Source of the DNA: CBDUEF01 sp018063485
GTDB lineage: Bacteria; Pseudomonadota; Alphaproteobacteria; Rhodobacterales; Rhodobacteraceae
DNA length: 64,000 bases
Direction of reading: 5' to 3'
NCBI GenBank assembly: GCA_037045435.1
Contig: JBAOID010000037.1
Span: 124,001 to 188,000, forward strand
Part shown: positions 28,564 through 37,738 of the stretch, piece after piece
Layout of the letters: each line of letters opens with the position of its first letter
How positions within the stretch are numbered: position 1 is the first letter of the stretch
Position numbers and translations under genes: made by a program
The notes under the pieces: generated by a model
Databases searched by the model: none
The model's input: the letters and a program-made list of their open reading frames with translations, nothing else
Told to the model about the DNA's origin: nothing

Positions 28564-28954
28564 GTTTGAACTGCGGGTCTATTATGAGGACACCGATCTG
28601 GCGGGGATCGTCTATTATGCCAATTACCTGAAATTCATCGAGCGGGCGCGCAGCGAATGGGTGCGCGCCCTGGGGGTGGATCAGGCCGCGCTGCGGGCGC
28701 AGGAGGGGATTGTTTTCGCGGTGCGCCGGATCGAGGCGGATTATCTGCGTGCGGCGAAGTTTGACGACGTCTTGCGGGTGGAAACCCGGTTGAGCGGGGC
28801 CACGGGCGCGCGGATTTTGCTGACCCAAGAGGTCTGGCGCGGGGCCGAGCGGCTTTTCGTGGCCGAGGTGGTGCTGGTTTGTCTGACCGAAGCCGGGCAG
28901 GCCGCGCGGCTGCCTGCGACCTTGCGCGCCAAGCTGGTGCCAGCGCTGCATTGA
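28556..28954 (+). CDS. ybgC: Tol-Pal system acyl-CoA thioesterase YbgC
   Basis: Hot-dog fold thioesterase of 132 residues, first gene of the Tol-Pal cluster. The active-site segment YYEDTDLAGIVYYANYLKF with its catalytic aspartate is intact, as is FIERARSEW. The start is GTG 28556 (V-H-E-F-E-L-R); the ATG at 28560 is in another frame. The start overlaps the DUF2161 stop by eight bases. In other proteobacteria YbgC hydrolyses short or long acyl-CoA and associates with phospholipid synthesis enzymes. Confidence 0.92.
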   Translation: MHEFELRVYYEDTDLAGIVYYANYLKFIERARSEWVRALGVDQAALRAQEGIVFAVRRIEADYLRAAKFDDVLRVETRLSGATGARILLTQEVWRGAERLFVAEVVLVCLTEAGQAARLPATLRAKLVPALH

Positions 28955-29059
28955 AGCGTTTTGCCGCCAGTTGACGCGGTTGTGTTGGCATTCCACTTCA
29001 AACCTTGATAGAATCAGTCCAAAGAAGCGGCCGAAGAGCCACAATAAAGAGCAGGCGTA

Positions 29060-29755
29060 ATGGACCAGAATACTCTTGCGGCAGCGCAAGCGATTGATTT
29101 TTCGCTGTTGTCTTTGTTTTTGCGCGCCACTTTCGTAGTGAAAGTGGTGATGATCGGCCTGATGATCATGTCGTTCTGGTCATGGTCGATCATCATTCGC
29201 AAGCATTTGACCTATCGCAAGTCGCGGGCCGAGGCGGCAGTTTTTGACCGTTCGTTCTGGTCGGGTGAGCCTTTGGATGAGCTGTTCGAGAAGATCGGCG
29301 GTGATCCGCAGGGGCCATCCGAAAAGATTTTCTCGGCGGGCATGCTGGAGTGGCGGCGCAGTCACCGGCAAGATGGCGGGCTGATCGCGGGGGCGCAGGC
29401 GCGGATTGACCGGGCGATGGATGTTGCGATCTCGCGTGAGGCAGAGGTGCTGAACAAGGGGCTGTCGTTCTTGGCGACGACGGGGTCGACAGCGCCGTTT
29501 ATCGGGCTTTTCGGCACCATTTGGGGCATCAAACATTCGTTCGAGCAGATTGCCATCAGCCAGAACACCAGTCTGGCGGTGGTGGCACCGGGTATTGCCG
29601 AGGCTTTGCTGGCGACCGGGATTGGTCTGGTTGCGGCCATTCCGGCGGTGGTGTTCTACAACAAGCTGAACAGCGATTCCGAGCATATTCTTGGCGGCTA
29701 TGAAGCCTTTGCCGATGAGTTTGCCACCATTCTTTCGCGCCAGTTGGACGCGTAA
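29060..29755 (+). CDS. tolQ: Tol-Pal system proton channel protein TolQ
   Basis: Inner-membrane subunit of the proton-driven TolQR motor that energises TolA. The 231-residue length is normal. Three membrane segments are visible: near residues 18-40 (FLRATFVVKVVMIGLMIMSFW), and two after residue 135, including TTGSTAPFIGLFGTIWGI and LLATGIGLVAAIPAVVFYN, where the conserved Thr and Gly residues line the channel. It follows ybgC after 105 bases and is four bases from tolR. Confidence 0.95.
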   Translation: MDQNTLAAAQAIDFSLLSLFLRATFVVKVVMIGLMIMSFWSWSIIIRKHLTYRKSRAEAAVFDRSFWSGEPLDELFEKIGGDPQGPSEKIFSAGMLEWRRSHRQDGGLIAGAQARIDRAMDVAISREAEVLNKGLSFLATTGSTAPFIGLFGTIWGIKHSFEQIAISQNTSLAVVAPGIAEALLATGIGLVAAIPAVVFYNKLNSDSEHILGGYEAFADEFATILSRQLDA

Positions 29756-29758
29756 GCC

Positions 29759-30223
29759 ATGGGCGCGGGGGTTGTCAAAAAGGGCGGCGGCGGTTCGCGG
29801 CGCAGGCGGCGCGGCGGTGGTGCCGCGATGAGTGAAATCAACGTCACGCCTTTCGTGGACGTGATGCTGGTGTTGTTGATCATCTTCATGGTCGCGGCCC
29901 CGATGCTCACCGTTGGCGTGCCGTTGAAGCTGCCGGATACGGCGGCCAATGCTTTGCCGACAGAGGATGAGCCGCCTTTGGCGATCTCGATCACAGCCGA
30001 TGGGTTGCTGATGATCCAGAACAGCGAAGTGGCGGATGCGGAGTTGATCCCGAGGCTGGCGGCCATCGCGGCCGAGCGCAAAAGCGACAAGATCTTTCTG
30101 CGCGCCGACGGGTCAATTCCCTATGAGCGGGTTGCGCAGGTGATGGGGGCGCTGAACAAGGGCGGCTTCAACAATATCGGGCTGGTCACGGACGCGGGCG
30201 GTCCGTCGTTCAGCGGCAATTAG
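29759..30223 (+). CDS. tolR: Tol-Pal system protein TolR
   Basis: ExbD/TolR-type protein of 154 residues with one membrane helix carrying the essential aspartate: INVTPFVDVMLVLLIIFMV, Asp in the PFVD motif. The N-terminus is glycine- and arginine-rich (GGGSRRRRRGGG), and the periplasmic domain follows to the end. TolR with TolQ forms the stator of the motor. tolA follows after 21 bases. Confidence 0.94.
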   Translation: MGAGVVKKGGGGSRRRRRGGGAAMSEINVTPFVDVMLVLLIIFMVAAPMLTVGVPLKLPDTAANALPTEDEPPLAISITADGLLMIQNSEVADAELIPRLAAIAAERKSDKIFLRADGSIPYERVAQVMGALNKGGFNNIGLVTDAGGPSFSGN

Positions 30224-30244
30224 GCGGGTTGATTGGGCAAGGCG

Positions 30245-31406
30245 ATGGATCGCGGCACAATTCTTTCCGGCGTGGGGCATGTGGGCCTGATTCTCTGGGT
30301 AGCCCTCGGGGGAATGGCTGTTTGCACCTGCCGAATTGCCGGCGCCTTCGGTGGCGGAAGTATCGCTGATTTCATCGGCGGAATTTGACAAGCTGGCGGC
30401 TGCGCAGCCGACAACGCCGAAACCTGCGCCCGAGGCCAAGCCCGCGAAACCTGAGGTGGCAACGCCTGATCCGGTGACGCCGGATTTGCCGCCAGCCGAG
30501 GCTTTGCCCGAGGTGACGCCCCCCGAGCAGCCCAGTGAGGCTCCGCCCGACGCCCCCGTCTCCGATGATCCGCAGCCGGTAGAGGCCCCGCCGCCCGATA
30601 GTCCGGTGGCCGAGCAAGCCCAGCCGATTCCGGTGCCGGTAACATCCGTGCGCCCCAAGCCGCGCCCGATTGATCGGGTAGCGCCAACTCCGGTGGAAAC
30701 GCCGGTTCAAACGCCTGAAATTGCCGATCAGGCGACGCCTGAGGTGACGGATCAACCTGCCCCCGATGCGCCGGTGGTGACTGAAGATCAGCCCGCCGCC
30801 GCCCCACAAGAGGCGACGACCCAGATTGTGACCGAGGCGGTAGAGACCGATACCACCGCGCCGCAGCTTGCCCCGACATCCAGCCGCAGGCCGCAATCGC
30901 GGCCAGTGAAAGTGGCCGAGACCCCGGTTGAGCAGCCGGCCAAGCCCGCGCCGGAAAAACCTGCCCCGCAAACCGACACGACCTCGATCGACGCGGCACT
31001 GGCTGCGGCCACGGCGGATGCGCCTGCCGAGACCAGTGCCGAGGCAACCTCGCAGACCGCAGACCAAAACGCCCCGCAAGGTCCGCCGATGACGGGCGGT
31101 GAGAAAGATGCGCTGCGGGTGGCGGTCAAGCAATGCTGGAATATCGGCTCGCTGTCTTCCGAGGCGCTGCGGATCACGGTGACTTTGCGGGTGGATGTGG
31201 CGCAATCAGGGGTGCCGGATGCTGGGTCGATCCGCATGACCGGGTTTGAGGGCGGAACCGAGGCCGGGGCGAGGATGATGTTTGAAGTGGCGCGGCGCGC
31301 AATCATCCGCTGTGGCAAGAATGGCTTCCCGCTGCCGCCCGAGAAATACGACAGTTGGAAAGACCTTGAACTGGTGTTTGACCCGAACGGGATGCGGATG
31401 CGGTGA
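30245..31406 (+). CDS. tolA: Tol-Pal system protein TolA (N-terminal frameshift)
   Basis: Links the TolQR motor to TolB-Pal across the periplasm during division. From ATG 30245 (MDRGTILSGVGHVGLILW) a membrane anchor is read, then the frame breaks at a G5 run (30308-30312); dropping one G joins it to EWLFAPAELPAPSVAEVSL and onward. A long Pro/Ala/Glu-rich linker follows, then the C-terminal domain with two cysteines (VKQCWNI, IIRCGK) and the end KDLELVFDPNGMRMR. The open frame from 30336 alone would lack the anchor. The stop overlaps the ATG of a small open frame at 31406. Confidence 0.9.
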
Positions 31407-31552
31407 TGGGTGGTTTCAGTCAACATTCAAGAGCGGCCCGTACGGCGGTTTTGCGCTGTGGCAAGGGCGAAACCGGATTGCCGCTTGATAAATACGACCA
31501 GTGGAAAGACCTTGAACTGACCTTTGACGCAAAGAGTGCGGGGCAAAGTTGA
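31406..31552 (+). CDS. 48-residue open frame: duplicate of the TolA C-terminal segment
   Basis: Starting at an ATG that overlaps the tolA stop (TGATG, 31404-31408), this frame encodes 48 residues. From residue 11 on it resembles the last 38 residues of TolA: AVLRCGK versus AIIRCGK, then LDKYDQWKDLELTFD versus PEKYDSWKDLELVFD. An 18-base identity (31356-31373 and 31502-31519) marks the duplication, while the rest has diverged. It could be a remnant of tandem duplication or a short coupled peptide. It lacks a signal peptide and membrane anchor. Likely a relic, but it has a complete start, frame and stop. Confidence 0.6.
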   Translation: MGGFSQHSRAARTAVLRCGKGETGLPLDKYDQWKDLELTFDAKSAGQS

Positions 31553-31595
31553 TGGGTTTTTCCGATTTCCTTTTGACCAGACAAGTGAGGACAGC

Positions 31596-32932
31596 ATGAC
31601 TTTCCGAAACCGAATTGCCGCCGTGCTTGCCCTTGCCTTGGCAGGGCTGATCTCTGCCGCGCCGATGGCGTGGGCTCAGGGAGGGCCGCTGCGCATTGTG
31701 ATTGATGAAGGCGTGATCGAGCCGATGCCGGTGGCAGTGCCTGCCTTTATCGACGAAGGTGGTGCGGGCGATTATGCGGCACAATATCGCCAAGAGTGGT
31801 GGCGGCCGATCTGGCCGGAACCGGGCTGTTTCGCGAGATTCCAGCCGATGCCTTCATCAGCCGGGTGACCAGTTTCGATGCGCCCGTGGCCTATCAAGAT
31901 TGGCAGGCAATCAATGCGCAGGCGTTGGTGATTGGATCGGTGCAGGCCAGCGGCGATCGGATTGTGGTGAAATTCCGGCTGTTTGACGTGTTTTCCGGCC
32001 AGCAGATGGGCGAGGGGCTGCAATTTGCCGGCACGCCCTCAAGCTGGCGGCGGATGGCGCATAAGGTGGCCGATGCGGTCTATAGCCGGATCACCGGCGA
32101 GGGCGGCTATTTCGACAGCCGCGTGGTATATGTGGCCGAAAGCGGCCCGAAAAATCAGCGGCAAAAGCGGCTGGCGGTGATGGATTACGACGGCGCGAAT
32201 GTGCAATATCTGACCGACAGCTCGTCAATCGTGCTGGCTCCGCGCTTTTCGCCCAAGGGCGACCGTATCCTGTTCACATCGTATTCCTCGGGCTTTCCGC
32301 AGATATACATCATGGACGTGGGCAGCCTGAAAATCAGGTCTTTGGGCGAGCAGCCCGGCACCATGACCTTTGCTCCGCGCTTTTCGCCTGACGGCAGCAC
32401 GGTGGTATTTTCGCTGGAACGCGGTGGCAATACCGATATCTATTCGCTGAACGTCGGTTCGGGGCAATTGTCGCAGCTTACCAATGCGCCGTCGATTGAA
32501 ACCGCGCCCAGCTATTCGCCCGATGGCAGCCAGATCGTGTTTGAAAGCGACCGCTCGGGCACGCAGCAGATTTATATCATGAGTGCCTCTGGCGGCGATG
32601 CGCGGCGGGTTTCCAATGGCAAGGGGCGCTATGGCACCCCGGTGTGGAGCCCACGCGGCGATATGATCGCCTTTACCAAGCAAGGCGACGGGCGGTTCTA
32701 CATCGGTGTGATGCGCACCGAAGGCGATGAAGAGCGGCTGTTGACGGCCAGCTTCCTCGATGAGGGTCCGACCTGGGCACCCAATGGCCGCGTGATCATG
32801 TTCATGCGCGAATCTGCGGGGGCGGGCGGGCAATCGGGCCTGTTCTCGGTTGATATTTCGGGGCGGAATTTGCGCCAGATCCCGACCGAGGGTGCGGCCT
32901 CCGATCCGGCATGGTCACCACTCTTGCCCTGA
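31596..32932 (+). CDS. tolB: Tol-Pal system beta-propeller protein TolB (frameshifted)
   Basis: Periplasmic protein binding Pal and TolA. It starts MTFRNRIAAVLALALAGLI with a Sec signal peptide ending near AWAQ, then the N-terminal domain (RIVIDEGVIEPMPVAVP). The frame is lost between about 31780 and 31796; two extra bases there would restore AANIARVVAADLAGTGLF. The rest is intact, with six-bladed propeller repeats such as PRFSPKGDRI, PRFSPDGSTVVF, PSYSPDGSQIVFESD and PAWSPLLP at the end. It lies in normal order before pal. Confidence 0.92.
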
Positions 32933-32940
32933 TAAAACCT

Positions 32941-32968
32941 GCGCCGCACGGGATTCCCACGGCGGCGC
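32941..32968. repeat. Hairpin between tolB and pal
   Basis: An inverted repeat GCGCCGC / GCGGCGC with an inner GGGA/TCCC pairing lies directly after the tolB stop and about 50 bases before pal. It has no T-run. An intercistronic hairpin here could tune pal expression relative to tolB, or be incidental. Confidence 0.35.
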
Positions 32969-33019
32969 TGATCTGATATGGTGGCCACAATCGAGCCACA
33001 AGAACAAAGGAAACGGCGT

Positions 33020-33547
33020 ATGACACTTCTTCCAAAGGCCCTGTTGATCGTTGCTGCCCTTGGCCTTGCGGCCTGTAACAACCCTGACCGTTACGGTGCC
33101 GGTGGCGCGGGCGGTGCAGGTGGGGCTGGTGGCAACTCTGGCATTGATACCAATGGTTTGGGCGATCCAAGCAATCCGCGCTCGATTGCATATTTCAACC
33201 AGACGGTTGGCGATCGGATCTTGTTCGCAATTGACCAATCCACGCTGTCGGGCGAGGCGCGCGGCGTTTTGGCGGGGCAGGCGCAATGGCTGAACACCAA
33301 TGGCGATTATGCGATCATCATCGAAGGCCATGCCGATGAGCAGGGCACGCGCGAGTATAACCTTGCGCTTGGCGCGCGGCGTGCCGCCGCTGTGCAGGAT
33401 TATCTGATCAGTCAAGGTGTGGCCCCCAGCCGGATGCGCACGATTTCCTATGGCAAAGAGCGCCCGATTGAAGTGTGTTCGGAAGAGGCCTGCTATGCCA
33501 AGAACCGCCGCGCTGTAACGGTGCTGTCGATGGGCGCGGGGGCGTAA
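33020..33547 (+). CDS. pal: Peptidoglycan-associated lipoprotein Pal
   Basis: Outer-membrane lipoprotein that binds peptidoglycan and TolB. From ATG 33020, preceded by AAAGGAAACGGCGT, the 175-residue precursor has a lipoprotein signal with lipobox LAAC (Cys near residue 19), a Gly-rich linker (GGAGGAGGAGGN), and an OmpA-like domain with GHADEQGTREYNLALGARRA, the peptidoglycan-binding signature. In this family the DAP-binding Asp and Arg lie in that segment. Confidence 0.95.
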   Translation: MTLLPKALLIVAALGLAACNNPDRYGAGGAGGAGGAGGNSGIDTNGLGDPSNPRSIAYFNQTVGDRILFAIDQSTLSGEARGVLAGQAQWLNTNGDYAIIIEGHADEQGTREYNLALGARRAAAVQDYLISQGVAPSRMRTISYGKERPIEVCSEEACYAKNRRAVTVLSMGAGA

Positions 33548-33550
33548 GTG

Positions 33551-34375
33551 ATGCGTTGGCTTGTCCTGTGTCTGGCGCTGATGCCAATGCCTGCCTTGGC
33601 CCAGGACAAGGCGCAGACTTTGGCCGACATCAAATCTGAATTGACCAGCCTGATGGCACAATTCAACAGTCTGAAATCCGAGCTGGTGAGTTCGGGTGCC
33701 GCCAGCAGTGGGGCTGCGGGCGGTGACGCTTTGCAGCGCATGGACGCGATTGAAGCCGAGTTGGCGCGGCTGACCAACAAGACCGAAGAGGTGGATGCAC
33801 GGCTTCGGTCTGTAGTCTCGGATGGCACCAACCGCATCGGCGATATCGAGTTTCGCTTGTGCGAAGTGACCAAGGGCTGCGATCCGGCCAGTTTGCCGGA
33901 CACGCCCACCTTGGGCGGAGGCGGTGCTGTGGCGGCGGCGCCGCAAGTGATACCTGATCCGGCGACGGCTGATTTGGGCGGGGCAGAATTGGCAATTGGC
34001 GAGAAAACTGACTTTGACCGGGCCAAGGGGGTGCTCGGTCAGGGTGACTTTCGTGCCGCCGCGGACCAGTTTGCGGCCTTTACCCAATCCTTTCCTGGCA
34101 GCCCGCTAAGCCAGGAAGCCAACCTGTTGCGCGGTGACGCCCTGAGCCAGTTGGGTGAAACCTCGAATGCGGCGCGGGCCTATCTTGAGGCGTTTTCGGG
34201 CAAACCCGATGGGCCGTTTGCCGGTCAGGCGTTGCTGAAACTGGGGCAGGCGTTGGGAAGCTTGGGGCAGACGCCCGAAGCATGTGTGACCCTGGGCGAG
34301 GTGGGCGTGCGCTTTCCCGGCACCATTGATGCAACCAACGCCAGTGTCGCGATGCAGGGCTTGGGCTGTTCTTGA
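33551..34375 (+). CDS. cpoB: Cell division coordinator CpoB (YbgF)
   Basis: Periplasmic protein at the end of the tol-pal operon, linking Tol-Pal and peptidoglycan synthesis. The 274-residue precursor has a signal peptide (MRWLVLCLALMPMPALAQ), an N-terminal coiled coil (LADIKSELTSLMAQFNSLK and IEAELARLTNKTEEVDARL), a low-complexity linker, and a C-terminal tetratricopeptide domain (FDRAKGVLGQGDFRAAADQF, GSPLSQEANLLRGDAL). An in-frame GTG lies three bases upstream. It overlaps tilS by four bases. Confidence 0.88.
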   Translation: MRWLVLCLALMPMPALAQDKAQTLADIKSELTSLMAQFNSLKSELVSSGAASSGAAGGDALQRMDAIEAELARLTNKTEEVDARLRSVVSDGTNRIGDIEFRLCEVTKGCDPASLPDTPTLGGGGAVAAAPQVIPDPATADLGGAELAIGEKTDFDRAKGVLGQGDFRAAADQFAAFTQSFPGSPLSQEANLLRGDALSQLGETSNAARAYLEAFSGKPDGPFAGQALLKLGQALGSLGQTPEACVTLGEVGVRFPGTIDATNASVAMQGLGCS

Positions 34376-35601
34376 CGGCTGATCTGGTAGCGAAACTCTT
34401 GCAAGGCCTGGGGGTGGCGCAAAACGCTCCCCTGGGCCTTGGTGTTTCCGGTGGCGGCGACTCCTTGGCGATGCTGTATCTGGCGCACAGCGCCGGATTG
34501 GAAATCAGGGCGGTGACGGTCGATCATGGGTTGCGCGATGGGTCTGCTGAAGAGGCCGCGGCGATGGCACGGATTTGCGCCGGGCTGGGTGTTGCCCATA
34601 GCACGCTGCGCTGGCAAAGGCCAAAGGGCGCGGGTAATCTGCAAGATCAGGCGCGGCGAGCGCGGCGGGAATTGATCGGTGATTGGGCGCGCAGGGCGGG
34701 TTTGCAGGCCGTCGCGCTGGCCCATACGCAAGATGATGTCGCCGAGACCTTTCTGATGCGGCTGTCGCGTGGGGCTGGTGTCGACGGCCTGTCGGCAATG
34801 GCAGGCGATTGGCACGAAGGCGGTTTGCGCTGGTTGCGCCCCTTGTTGGGCGTCTCGCGTGCGGGGTTGCGGGCCTATTTGCGCGGGCGCGGGGCACAAT
34901 GGGCGGATGATCCGAGCAACGAATCCGACCGTTTTCAACGGGTGCGTGCGCGCAAGGCCTTGATGGTTCTGGCTGACTTTGGCCTGAGCGCGCAACGTCT
35001 TGCCGAAGTGGCGGTGCACTTGGAGCAGGCGCGTGTGGCGCTTGAGCGGGCCGCCGATGCCGCCTCGTGCGGGGTGCTTGGCGAAGAGGCGGGCGCGGTC
35101 TGGATTGCGCGCGAGGGGTTTGCGGCGCTGGTGCCAGAAATGCAGCGGCGGCTCTTGCACCGGTTGCTTTTGTGGATGGAACCAGCGGATTATGCGCCGC
35201 GCGGTGCGGCGGTTGAGCGGTTGCGCCGCGCGCTGCTTGCAGGGAAGGCGGCCACCTTGGCCGGGTGCCGGTTCGTGGCGCATCACGGCGCGTTGGTGGC
35301 GCTGCGCGAAGTCCGGAGCGGTTCGGAGGCGGTGGCACAAGGAGAGGTGTGGAATCGGGTGTGGCGGATCGAAGGCCCGGTGGTAGCTGGGGCGGAGATC
35401 CGGGCGCTAGGGGCCGCCGGGCTGAAGCAATTGCCAGATTGGCGGCGGCCGAACTTGCCCAGAGCAGCCCTTCTGGTCAGTCCTGCGTTATGGCAGGGCG
35501 AGCGACTGGTTGCGGCCCCGGTGGCAAAATTCGGGCCAGAGTGGCGCTGTCTGCGTGCTCCAGCCGCCGATCAGCTATTTGATTCCGCTTTATCGCATTG
35601 A
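34372..35601 (+). CDS. tilS: tRNA(Ile)-lysidine synthase
   Basis: Converts C34 of the CAU-anticodon tRNA-Ile to lysidine so that it reads AUA. The 409-residue protein has the PP-loop motif LGVSGGGDSLAML near residue 22 and the catalytic HTQDDVAETFLMRLSRGAG segment. The C-terminal region is more variable. The proposed start is TTG 34372, overlapping the cpoB stop (TTGA), which would couple it to the tol-pal operon; ftsH follows. Confidence 0.9.
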   Translation: MTADLVAKLLQGLGVAQNAPLGLGVSGGGDSLAMLYLAHSAGLEIRAVTVDHGLRDGSAEEAAAMARICAGLGVAHSTLRWQRPKGAGNLQDQARRARRELIGDWARRAGLQAVALAHTQDDVAETFLMRLSRGAGVDGLSAMAGDWHEGGLRWLRPLLGVSRAGLRAYLRGRGAQWADDPSNESDRFQRVRARKALMVLADFGLSAQRLAEVAVHLEQARVALERAADAASCGVLGEEAGAVWIAREGFAALVPEMQRRLLHRLLLWMEPADYAPRGAAVERLRRALLAGKAATLAGCRFVAHHGALVALREVRSGSEAVAQGEVWNRVWRIEGPVVAGAEIRALGAAGLKQLPDWRRPNLPRAALLVSPALWQGERLVAAPVAKFGPEWRCLRAPAADQLFDSALSH

Positions 35602-35610
35602 ACCCGGTGG

Positions 35611-35635
35611 AGTTATCTCTATCTTAGGGATAACT
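35611..35635. repeat. Hairpin between tilS and ftsH
   Basis: A 10-bp stem AGTTATCTCT / AGGGATAACT, with one G-T pair and a five-base loop, lies 10 bases after tilS and 50 bases before ftsH. It is AT-rich and has no T-run, so it could be a processing or regulatory structure in the ftsH leader, or an operator-like palindrome. Confidence 0.4.
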
Positions 35636-35685
35636 GCCGCAGTCTGCGCCCCAACGGGTGCCTCGGCGCATCAAGGAGTTCTCTC

Positions 35686-37608
35686 GTGGGTAACGCACGA
35701 AATATCGCATTCTGGATCGTTTTGCTGTTGCTGGTGCTTGCGCTGTTCAACGTCTTCAGTGGTGGAACGACCACGCAATCGTCGCGCAATGTCGCCTATT
35801 CCGAATTTATCAGCCGGGTTGAGGCCGGGAATGTTGCATCGGTGACGCTGGATGGCGAACGGGTGAATGTGCGCGGCAAGGATGGCAGCCTTTATTCCAC
35901 CATCTCCCCGCGCGATGACGGTTTGACCGAGCGGCTGCTCGGCAAGGGCGTGGAAGTGCGCGCCGAAAGCCAGCAGCAATCGGGTCTGATGTCGTTCCTG
36001 TTGCAGTTGCTGCCCTTTTTCTTGCTGATCGGCGTGTGGATTTTCTTCATGAACCGGATGCAGGGCGGCGGCAAAGGCGGGGCGATGGGATTTGGCAAAT
36101 CGCGCGCCAAACTGCTGACCGAAAAGTCGGGCCGCGTGACCTTTGATGACGTGGCCGGGATTGATGAAGCCAAGGACGAGTTGGAAGAGATCGTTGAATT
36201 CCTGCGCAATCCGCAGAAATTCTCGCGTTTGGGCGGAAAGATCCCCAAGGGCGCCCTGCTGGTAGGCCCTCCGGGCACCGGCAAGACCTTGCTGGCGCGT
36301 GCCATCGCGGGCGAGGCGGGGGTGCCATTCTTTACGATTTCCGGCTCGGATTTCGTGGAAATGTTCGTGGGCGTGGGGGCAAGTCGTGTGCGCGACATGT
36401 TCGAGCAAGCGAAAAAGAGCGCGCCCTGCATCGTGTTCATAGATGAGATCGACGCTGTGGGCCGGGCGCGCGGCGTTGGCATCGGCGGCGGCAATGATGA
36501 GCGTGAGCAGACTTTGAACCAGCTTCTGGTTGAGATGGACGGCTTTGACGCCAATGAGGGCGTGATCATCGTGGCTGCAACCAACCGTCCCGATGTCCTG
36601 GACCCGGCCTTGCTGCGTCCGGGCCGGTTTGACCGCCAGATCCAGGTGCCGAACCCCGATATTCGTGGACGTGAGAAGATCCTGTCGGTTCATGCGCGCA
36701 AAACGCCGCTGGGGCCGGACGTTGACTTGCGGGTGATTGCGCGCGGTTGCCCCGGCTTTTCTGGTGCCGATCTCGCCAATCTGGTGAATGAGGCGGCCTT
36801 GTTGGCGGCCCGTATCGGACGGCGCTTTGTGACGATGGACGACTTCGAGAAGGCCAAGGACAAGGTGATGATGGGGGCCGAGCGCCGTTCGATGGTCATG
36901 ACCGAAGATGAGAAGAAGTTGACCGCCTATCACGAGGCTGGCCATGCGATTGTGGGGCTGAACGTGCCGCAGCATGACCCGATCCACAAGGCCACCATCA
37001 TTCCGCGTGGCCGTGCGCTGGGGATGGTGATGAGCCTGCCCGAGCGGGATCAGCTTTCGGTGACCTATACCAAATACAAGTCGAAAATCGCGATGGCGAT
37101 GGGTGGCAAAGTTGCGGAAGAGCTGATTTTCGGAGCCGAGAATGTGACATCGGGCGCGACCAGCGACATTCAGCAGGTCAGCCGGATCGCGCGGGCGATG
37201 GTGACGCAATTTGGCTTTTCGGATGCTTTGGGTAATGTCGATTACGCCGATCAGCGCGAAAGCTATCTGGGCAATTACTCGGGGGGAACCAACCATTCAG
37301 GAACCACGCAAAAGCTGATCGACGATGAGGTGAAAAAGATCGTTGATGAGGGTTACGCCCGTGCCAAGCAGATTCTGACCGAAAAGAATGAGGATTTGCA
37401 CCGTTTGGCTCAGGGCTTGCTGGAATATGAAACACTCACCGGCGATCAGATCGGCAAGGTGATTGCTGGCGAAAAGCTGGGTGGGCCAGAAGATGATGGG
37501 TTGCCCAAGGATTCGAATGGTCCGGGTGCGGTGGCAATCCCGAAAACCCGCGCGCGCAAACCAAAGCCCGATAGCGGGGCGGCAGAGCAGCCGGAGCCGC
37601 AGGCTTGA
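35686..37608 (+). CDS. ftsH: ATP-dependent zinc metalloprotease FtsH
   Basis: Membrane-bound AAA protease that degrades damaged membrane and regulatory proteins. The 640-residue protein has two N-terminal membrane segments (FWIVLLLLVLALFNVF and the one at FLLQLLPFFLLIGVWIFF), Walker A GPPGTGKT at about 194-201, Walker B IVFIDEIDAVGRARG, the second region of homology, and the protease zinc site HEAGH at about 416-420. Start is GTG 35686, preceded by AAGGAGTTCTC. It has its own upstream gap after tilS. Confidence 0.96.
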   Translation: MGNARNIAFWIVLLLLVLALFNVFSGGTTTQSSRNVAYSEFISRVEAGNVASVTLDGERVNVRGKDGSLYSTISPRDDGLTERLLGKGVEVRAESQQQSGLMSFLLQLLPFFLLIGVWIFFMNRMQGGGKGGAMGFGKSRAKLLTEKSGRVTFDDVAGIDEAKDELEEIVEFLRNPQKFSRLGGKIPKGALLVGPPGTGKTLLARAIAGEAGVPFFTISGSDFVEMFVGVGASRVRDMFEQAKKSAPCIVFIDEIDAVGRARGVGIGGGNDEREQTLNQLLVEMDGFDANEGVIIVAATNRPDVLDPALLRPGRFDRQIQVPNPDIRGREKILSVHARKTPLGPDVDLRVIARGCPGFSGADLANLVNEAALLAARIGRRFVTMDDFEKAKDKVMMGAERRSMVMTEDEKKLTAYHEAGHAIVGLNVPQHDPIHKATIIPRGRALGMVMSLPERDQLSVTYTKYKSKIAMAMGGKVAEELIFGAENVTSGATSDIQQVSRIARAMVTQFGFSDALGNVDYADQRESYLGNYSGGTNHSGTTQKLIDDEVKKIVDEGYARAKQILTEKNEDLHRLAQGLLEYETLTGDQIGKVIAGEKLGGPEDDGLPKDSNGPGAVAIPKTRARKPKPDSGAAEQPEPQA

Positions 37609-37631
37609 TCTTGAGCGACAGCACAGATTGG

Positions 37632-37662
37632 AACCCCGGAGCCCTTGCAAGGTTTCGGGGTT
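37632..37662 (+). terminator. Possible terminator after ftsH
   Basis: Inverted repeat AACCCCG / CGGGGTT with an inner CTTGCAAG palindrome, 24 bases after the ftsH stop, followed by TTTG. The stem is GC-rich but the T-run is short, so termination is plausible rather than certain. Confidence 0.45.
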
Positions 37663-37738
37663 TGCATTTGCGCAGTGTCATGGAGAGTGCCGCTGATCTG
37701 TGTCCGATATGGCGCAATTGCTTTGTGGGGAAGCGGTG

